Assembly: GCF_042643355.1 (NCBI RefSeq)
Contig: NZ_JBHRSS010000003.1
Coordinates: 186,001 to 250,000, forward strand
Source of the DNA: Salinisphaera aquimarina
GTDB taxonomy: Bacteria > Pseudomonadota > Gammaproteobacteria > Nevskiales > Salinisphaeraceae
Direction of reading: 5' to 3'
Length of the DNA stretch: 64,000 bases
A program made the translations under genes and the position numbers. Position 1 is the first letter of the stretch. Each line of letters starts with the position of its first letter. The notes beneath the pieces were generated by a model, which saw only the letters and a program-made list of their open reading frames with translations, was not told the DNA's origin and did no database searches. Below are positions 60,664-64,000 of the stretch, piece after piece.

Positions 60664-61818
60664 TCATTCCATCAGCGGCGGCGCGTCCTTGAGATAATCG
60701 CGGCGCTTGTTGGTGGCCTCGCCGATGAGCGCGAAGCCGAGCATCTGGCCGTCGGCGTCGACGAAGGCGGCTTCCAGATTCGGGGACTTGCCTTCGATCC
60801 GCCATTCGCCGTGCGTCGATACGGGGGGATAGACGATGACCGGGCAGACATGGGTCTTCACGATGATCGGCAGGGTCGGATACTTGACCTGACCGGGGGT
60901 GTCGCCTGCGCCGCCGGCCAGGGTCTTGCCGAGCGTGCGCGCGCACTGCATGAGCGGGCCGACATAGGGCCGCCAGTGGCCGTCGACCTCGGCGCAGTCG
61001 CCGAGCGCGTAGATATGCGGGTCGCTGGTGCGCAGGCTGCGGTCCACGACGATGCCGCGATCGACGGTCAGCCCGGCCTTGTCCGCGATCTCGACGCCGG
61101 CCCGCAGGCCGACCGCGGAAAGCACGATATCGGCGCGGATGGTGTCGTCGTTGTCGAGCACGACCTCGAGCTGCTTGCCGGACTCGTGCACGGCCACCGC
61201 CGCGTGGTCCAGATACCAGTCGACGCCGGCGTGGGCGAGCTCGCGCTTGACCGCCTTGCCGCAGGCTTCGGGCAGCAGTTGCGACAACGGCCAGCCGGCC
61301 GGGTCGGCCACCGAGACCTTGTAGCCGGCCTCGAGCAGGTCGTTGGCGAATTCACAGCCGATCAGCCCGGCGCCGAGTACCGCGATGTGTTTCGCCTCGC
61401 CGAGATTGCGGCGAAACGTGCGGTAGTCGGCCAGGTTGTTGATCTTGTGCACGGCCTGGGTGGCGTCGCCGCCGAGCTGGAGCACGATCGGGTCGGCGCC
61501 GAAGGCGAGCACGAGCTTCGAGTACTTGAGGGTATCGCCATTGAGCCGGACTTCGCGCGCCGCGGGATCGATCGACTCGACCTGGCGATGGGTGAGAATC
61601 TGCGCATCCAGCTCGGCGGCCATCTCTTCGGCGCTCTTCTTGATCAGATCCTCGGGGGTCTGGCCCTTGGCATGCGCCTCGGACAGATCCGGCTTGTAGT
61701 AACTGGCGCCGTCGTCGCGGGTGACGAACACGATCGGCGTGTCCTTGTCGTGCTTGCGCAGTTCGCGGGCGGTGCCGTAGCCGGCCAGGCCGGTGCCGAT
61801 GATGAGGATCGGATCCAT
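60664..61818 (-). CDS. rubB: Rubredoxin-NAD+ reductase
   Basis: A 384-residue FAD oxidoreductase passing electrons from NADH to rubredoxin for the AlkB hydroxylase. The FAD fold starts ILIIGTGLAGYGTAREL and the NAD fold is IAVLGAGLIGCEFANDL near residue 150; DPHIYALGDCAEVDG is the usual FAD-contacting aspartate segment. ATG 61818 follows an AGGACG ribosome site; the frame continues to 61842 without support. It is separated from rubA by a MITE-like element and an intrinsic terminator only about 25 bases before this start, so it may have its own promoter or depend on read-through. Confidence 0.9.
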   Translation of the reverse strand: MDPILIIGTGLAGYGTARELRKHDKDTPIVFVTRDDGASYYKPDLSEAHAKGQTPEDLIKKSAEEMAAELDAQILTHRQVESIDPAAREVRLNGDTLKYSKLVLAFGADPIVLQLGGDATQAVHKINNLADYRTFRRNLGEAKHIAVLGAGLIGCEFANDLLEAGYKVSVADPAGWPLSQLLPEACGKAVKRELAHAGVDWYLDHAAVAVHESGKQLEVVLDNDDTIRADIVLSAVGLRAGVEIADKAGLTVDRGIVVDRSLRTSDPHIYALGDCAEVDGHWRPYVGPLMQCARTLGKTLAGGAGDTPGQVKYPTLPIIVKTHVCPVIVYPPVSTHGEWRIEGKSPNLEAAFVDADGQMLGFALIGEATNKRRDYLKDAPPLME

Positions 61819-61840
61819 GCGTTTCGTCCTGTATGCAATC

Positions 61841-61866
61841 AAAAACGGGCCGCAAGAGCGGCCCGT
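61841..61866 (-). terminator. Intrinsic terminator between rubA and rubB
   Basis: On the minus strand a 9-bp perfect stem ACGGGCCGC-TCTT-GCGGCCCGT is followed by TTTTTG. It ends only about 23 bases upstream of the rubB ATG at 61818, so unless bypassed it would separate rubB from the alkB/rubA transcripts. Confidence 0.7.
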
Positions 61867-61885
61867 GATATCAGTCCGGAGAGAC

Positions 61886-62156
61886 TAGGGCGTGTTGCCG
61901 CTTGGCCCGACGCCGCGCCAGCGGCCATTTTGGTGCAAGACAAGGCGCAGTGCGCGTCGTGTAGCCGCGCTACATGAGCGTGCTGCAACGCCGTATTGCA
62001 GGAAAATGGACGCTGTCCCGAAGGGTTGCGGCCCAAAATCGCGCCATACGGCGTTGCGCGGTTTGACCCTAGAATGACTAGGGTCGGCACCCCGCGCCTT
62101 GTCTGGCCCGATTTTGGGGTGCAACGCGGGGCCGTGCCAAACGGCAACACGCCCTA
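61886..62156. mobile_element. MITE-like element with 21-bp terminal inverted repeats inside the alk cluster
   Basis: A 271-bp non-coding unit whose ends 61886-61906 and 62136-62156 are complementary over 21 bases with one mismatch (each ends TAGGGCGTGTTGCCG). Internal GC-rich pseudo-palindromes fold back on themselves, and the same terminal CAACACGCCCTA is familiar from short dispersed repeats of other gammaproteobacteria. No transposase is inside, so it would depend on one elsewhere. Its right end supplies the TAG that stops rubA. Target duplications are not evident. Confidence 0.7.
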
Positions 62157-62321
62157 TCCGACTTCCATCATTTCGAAATCATCCTTGGGCGCGCCGCAGT
62201 CGGGACAGGTCCAGTCGTCGGGAATGTCTTCCCACTTGGTGCCCGGCTCGATGCCTTCGTCCGGCATGCCGGCGGCCTCGTCGTATTCGAATCCGCAGAC
62301 GATGCATTGCCATTTCTTCAT
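62154..62321 (-). CDS. rubA: Rubredoxin
   Basis: A 55-residue rubredoxin: MKKWQCIVCGFEYDEAAG and the second knuckle TCPDCGAPKDDF give the two CxxC pairs that bind one iron. It carries electrons from RubB to AlkB. ATG 62321 has AAGGGA upstream; the frame extends to 62363 with non-family residues. The stop codon TAG at 62154-62156 is contributed by the terminal repeat of the MITE-like element, meaning insertion took place exactly at the end of the gene or trimmed its original end by little. Confidence 0.93.
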   Translation of the reverse strand: MKKWQCIVCGFEYDEAAGMPDEGIEPGTKWEDIPDDWTCPDCGAPKDDFEMMEVG

Positions 62322-62377
62322 TGCTATCCCTTGCACTCGTGTGTCGCCAATCAGCAGTGCCATGGTAACCGGCGGTC

Positions 62378-62408
62378 AAAAAACAGGCGCTGCGAGTACA
62401 GCGCCTGT
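62378..62408 (-). terminator. Strong intrinsic terminator between alkB and rubA
   Basis: On the minus strand a perfect 10-bp stem (ACAGGCGCTG/CAGCGCCTGT, six-base loop) followed by six T. It lies 48-78 bases after the alkB stop and about 57 bases before the rubA start, so most alkB transcripts should end here. Confidence 0.85.
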
Positions 62409-62455
62409 GCGATGGGGGCCAAGGCTATCAAAACCGCGCCGGCACGGCGACGACT

Positions 62456-63634
62456 TCAGTCCGCGGCCGACACCGGCGGCGGATAGGCGGCCAGCAGACG
62501 GGCGCGCGCCGCGGGTTGCAGACTGGCCTGGCGCAGGTCGCCGTTGTAGTGCGCCAGCACGCGCTTGTCCATGACCCGATACCAGAGCGGCGGGAAATAG
62601 GCGAGCACGATCATGCCGGCATAGCCGGTCGGCAGCTCCGGCGCCTCGTCGAAATGCCGCAACGACTGATAGCGACGCGTCGGATGAGCGTGATGATCCG
62701 AATGACGCTGCAGATGAAACAGCATGATGTTGGTTACGATGTGATCGTTATTCCAGGAATGCTCGGGCTTGCAGCGCTCGTAGCGGCCATCCGCGTCTTT
62801 CTTGCGCAGCAGTCCGTAGTGCTCGGCGTAGTTGACCGCCTCCAGCAGCGAAGCGCCCAGCACCGCCTGAATGATCAGAAACGGCAGCAGCGCAATGCCG
62901 AACACAGCCATGAGTACGCCCCAGAGGATCGCGGTCATGCCCCAGGCCTGCAGCACCTCGTTGTGCACGCTCCAGGTCGAATGTCCTTTCCGCGCGAGGG
63001 TGCGTTTCTCGATTTCCCAGGCCGAACGCAGGCTGCCGGACACGGTACGCGGCAGAAACGCCCAGAACGATTCGCCCATGCGCGCGCTGGCCGGATCTTC
63101 CGGGGTGGCGACCCTGGCATGATGGCCGCGGTTGTGTTCGACATAGAAATGGCCATAGGCCACCGGCGCCAGCGCGATCTTGGCGAGCCAGCCTTCCAGC
63201 CAGGTGCGCTTGTGCCCCAGTTCGTGCGCGGTGTTGATGGAGATGCCCGAGAGCATGCCGATCGTGGTCACGAAGCCCAGCCACTGTGCGATGGTCAGAT
63301 CCTGGGTGCCGACGATCGCGCAGGCCCCGATGAACAGCCCCATCTGCACCGCCACATATATATAGGTGGAATAGCGATAGAACGGGTCGTGCTCGAGGAT
63401 CTCCATGACCCGCTCGGGCGGGTTGCTGCTGTCCTTGCCGATGAAATAATCGAGTAGCGGAACGACCGCATAGACCACGATCGGCCCGGAAAAGATCAAC
63501 CAGGTGATGCCGGTGGCCCAGCCGGTGAGCGCGATCGCGGCCACGATGATGATGATGCCGAAGCCCATCGGCCACAGCCAGCGCTTGCGGTCGTGGGCGC
63601 GGGCCTCGGCCAGGGTCATGTCAACGCTGCTCAT
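62456..63634 (-). CDS. alkB: Alkane 1-monooxygenase (AlkB)
   Basis: A 392-residue integral-membrane diiron hydroxylase that converts n-alkanes to 1-alkanols. All histidine motifs are in order: NTAHELGHK, EHNRGHHARVATPEDPASAR and LQRHSDHHAHPTRRYQSLRH, plus a NYAEHYGLLR-type region (ligand His). About six membrane segments surround them. ATG 63634 is preceded by a strong GGAGGAG; codons up to 63739 are discounted. Electrons come from RubA/RubB encoded downstream. Divergent from a TetR regulator; a palindrome in the spacer is a candidate operator. Confidence 0.95.
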   Translation of the reverse strand: MSSVDMTLAEARAHDRKRWLWPMGFGIIIIVAAIALTGWATGITWLIFSGPIVVYAVVPLLDYFIGKDSSNPPERVMEILEHDPFYRYSTYIYVAVQMGLFIGACAIVGTQDLTIAQWLGFVTTIGMLSGISINTAHELGHKRTWLEGWLAKIALAPVAYGHFYVEHNRGHHARVATPEDPASARMGESFWAFLPRTVSGSLRSAWEIEKRTLARKGHSTWSVHNEVLQAWGMTAILWGVLMAVFGIALLPFLIIQAVLGASLLEAVNYAEHYGLLRKKDADGRYERCKPEHSWNNDHIVTNIMLFHLQRHSDHHAHPTRRYQSLRHFDEAPELPTGYAGMIVLAYFPPLWYRVMDKRVLAHYNGDLRQASLQPAARARLLAAYPPPVSAAD

Positions 63635-63738
63635 GCCGGGTCTCCTCCGGTTCGTTATGGGTTTGTCGCGCCGCGCCGAAATCGCGTTCGGCATTGCGAC
63701 GATATTTCTATTACATTGGACACTGTCAGAATCTATCA

Positions 63739-63760
63739 ATTGACCGACTGATTAGTCAAT
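63739..63760. promoter_or_regulatory. Palindromic element between alkB and tetR
   Basis: ATTGAC-N10-GTCAAT around an inner GACT-GATT-AGTC, located about 105 bases upstream of alkB and 48 bases upstream of the TetR gene. Its symmetry and place fit an operator for the divergent TetR protein controlling alkane oxidation. Confidence 0.45.
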
Positions 63761-63807
63761 CGACTGTGCTAACGTTCAGAAATTATCGATCGCATCACGT
63801 TGTGCTC

Positions 63808-64000
63808 ATGGCTCCATACGCTGATCCCCCCTCCGGTGATACGCGCGAGCGCGTTCGCGAAACCGCGTTCAAGCTGTTCGGGCGATTCGGCTACGACGGC
63901 GTATCGATGATCACGGTGGCGCGCGGCGCCAGCCTCACCAAGGCCGCGCTCTACTGGCACTACGCCAGCAAGGAAGCGCTCTACGCCGACTGCATGCGCG
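63808..64000 (+). CDS. TetR/AcrR family regulator, N-terminal part (runs off the window)
   Basis: The first 64 residues of a TetR regulator, with its helix-turn-helix in RERVRETAFKLFGRFGYDGVS...TKAALYWHYASKEAL (residues 11-60, in parts). The ligand domain lies outside the window. Because it is divergent from alkB across a 173-base spacer with a palindrome, control of alkB in response to an alkane or its oxidation product is the natural inference. Starts at ATG 63808 without a strong ribosome site. Confidence 0.88.
   Translation, partial: MAPYADPPSGDTRERVRETAFKLFGRFGYDGVSMITVARGASLTKAALYWHYASKEALYADCMR

Noticed and set aside
1..64000. CRISPR arrays, tRNA or rRNA genes
   Set aside because: No regularly spaced repeats and no cloverleaf or rRNA-like stretches were seen on reading the window.

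Overview
The window is high-GC, densely coded DNA with short intergenic gaps, from a gammaproteobacterium. Several things fit a marine, hydrocarbon-using member of that class: an AlkB alkane hydroxylase with its own rubredoxin and rubredoxin reductase, TRAP and TTT carboxylate importers, three GGDEF proteins, REP-associated (RAYT) transposase copies, and an aromatic attenuator in front of a class I DAHP synthase. A Salinisphaera-like genome would fit, but this is inference; there is no rRNA or other decisive taxonomic marker. I see no tRNA, rRNA, CRISPR array or prophage.

Layout. 0-7 kb: end of a sugar porter, an O6-alkylguanine-DNA repair methyltransferase, an MBL-fold hydrolase, two membrane GGDEF cyclases, a DAHP synthase with an elaborate leader, and a DUF4235 protein. 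7-12.5 kb: an island with a tripartite tricarboxylate transporter (tctC-tctB-tctA) translationally coupled to an M20 deacylase, bracketed by a NIPSNAP gene and a broken copy of its 3' end. 12.5-16.6 kb: a MocR regulator divergent from a GNAT / FMN-oxidoreductase / AhpD-like set, then a uracil-DNA glycosylase-family gene. 16.6-25.1 kb: a second transporter island: IclR regulator, TAXI-TRAP importer, a thiolase-fold protein without the usual active-site Cys, a DUF35 partner and an NDP-forming acyl-CoA synthetase. The last four genes of this island are joined by ATGA overlaps, and the far end carries a decayed copy of the 5' end of the glycosylase gene. 25-43 kb: LTA-synthase-like protein, PQQ-type sugar dehydrogenase, a third GGDEF protein, DUF2914, DUF2585, PrpD-family and sulfurtransferase genes, an unrecognised three-gene envelope cassette ending in an Asp-box protein, DUF2380 and SMP-30 proteins. 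Three RAYT remnants are scattered here. 43-52.3 kb: a defence-flavoured region with an N-terminally truncated DUF2075 ATPase, a ThDP decarboxylase, a YjfB-like protein, an intact RAYT, and an A+T-richer restriction-modification module (two adenine/cytosine-N4-type methyltransferases plus an HNH nuclease). 52.4-57.2 kb: nrdA and nrdB of a ribonucleotide reductase whose small subunit carries the subclass Ic (Mn/Fe, Phe instead of the radical Tyr) signature, with NrdR-like and DnaA boxes upstream. 57.6-64 kb: sixA, an FAD oxidoreductase, a frameshifted GFA gene, a TfoX-like gene, then rubB-rubA-alkB and a divergent TetR regulator cut by the window end.

How the genes work together: the two transporter islands each couple import of an organic acid with an enzyme set that would act on it directly (deacylation in one, CoA activation and C-C cleavage in the other). 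The alk cluster supplies terminal alkane oxidation with its electron chain, although the three genes are separated by intrinsic terminators and a MITE-like element. The most distinctive signals are the two aromatic-rich upstream ORFs and 16-bp attenuator hairpin before DAHP synthase, the class Ic RNR signature, the Cys-less thiolase/DUF35/TRAP operon, and the displaced gene fragments at the island edges.
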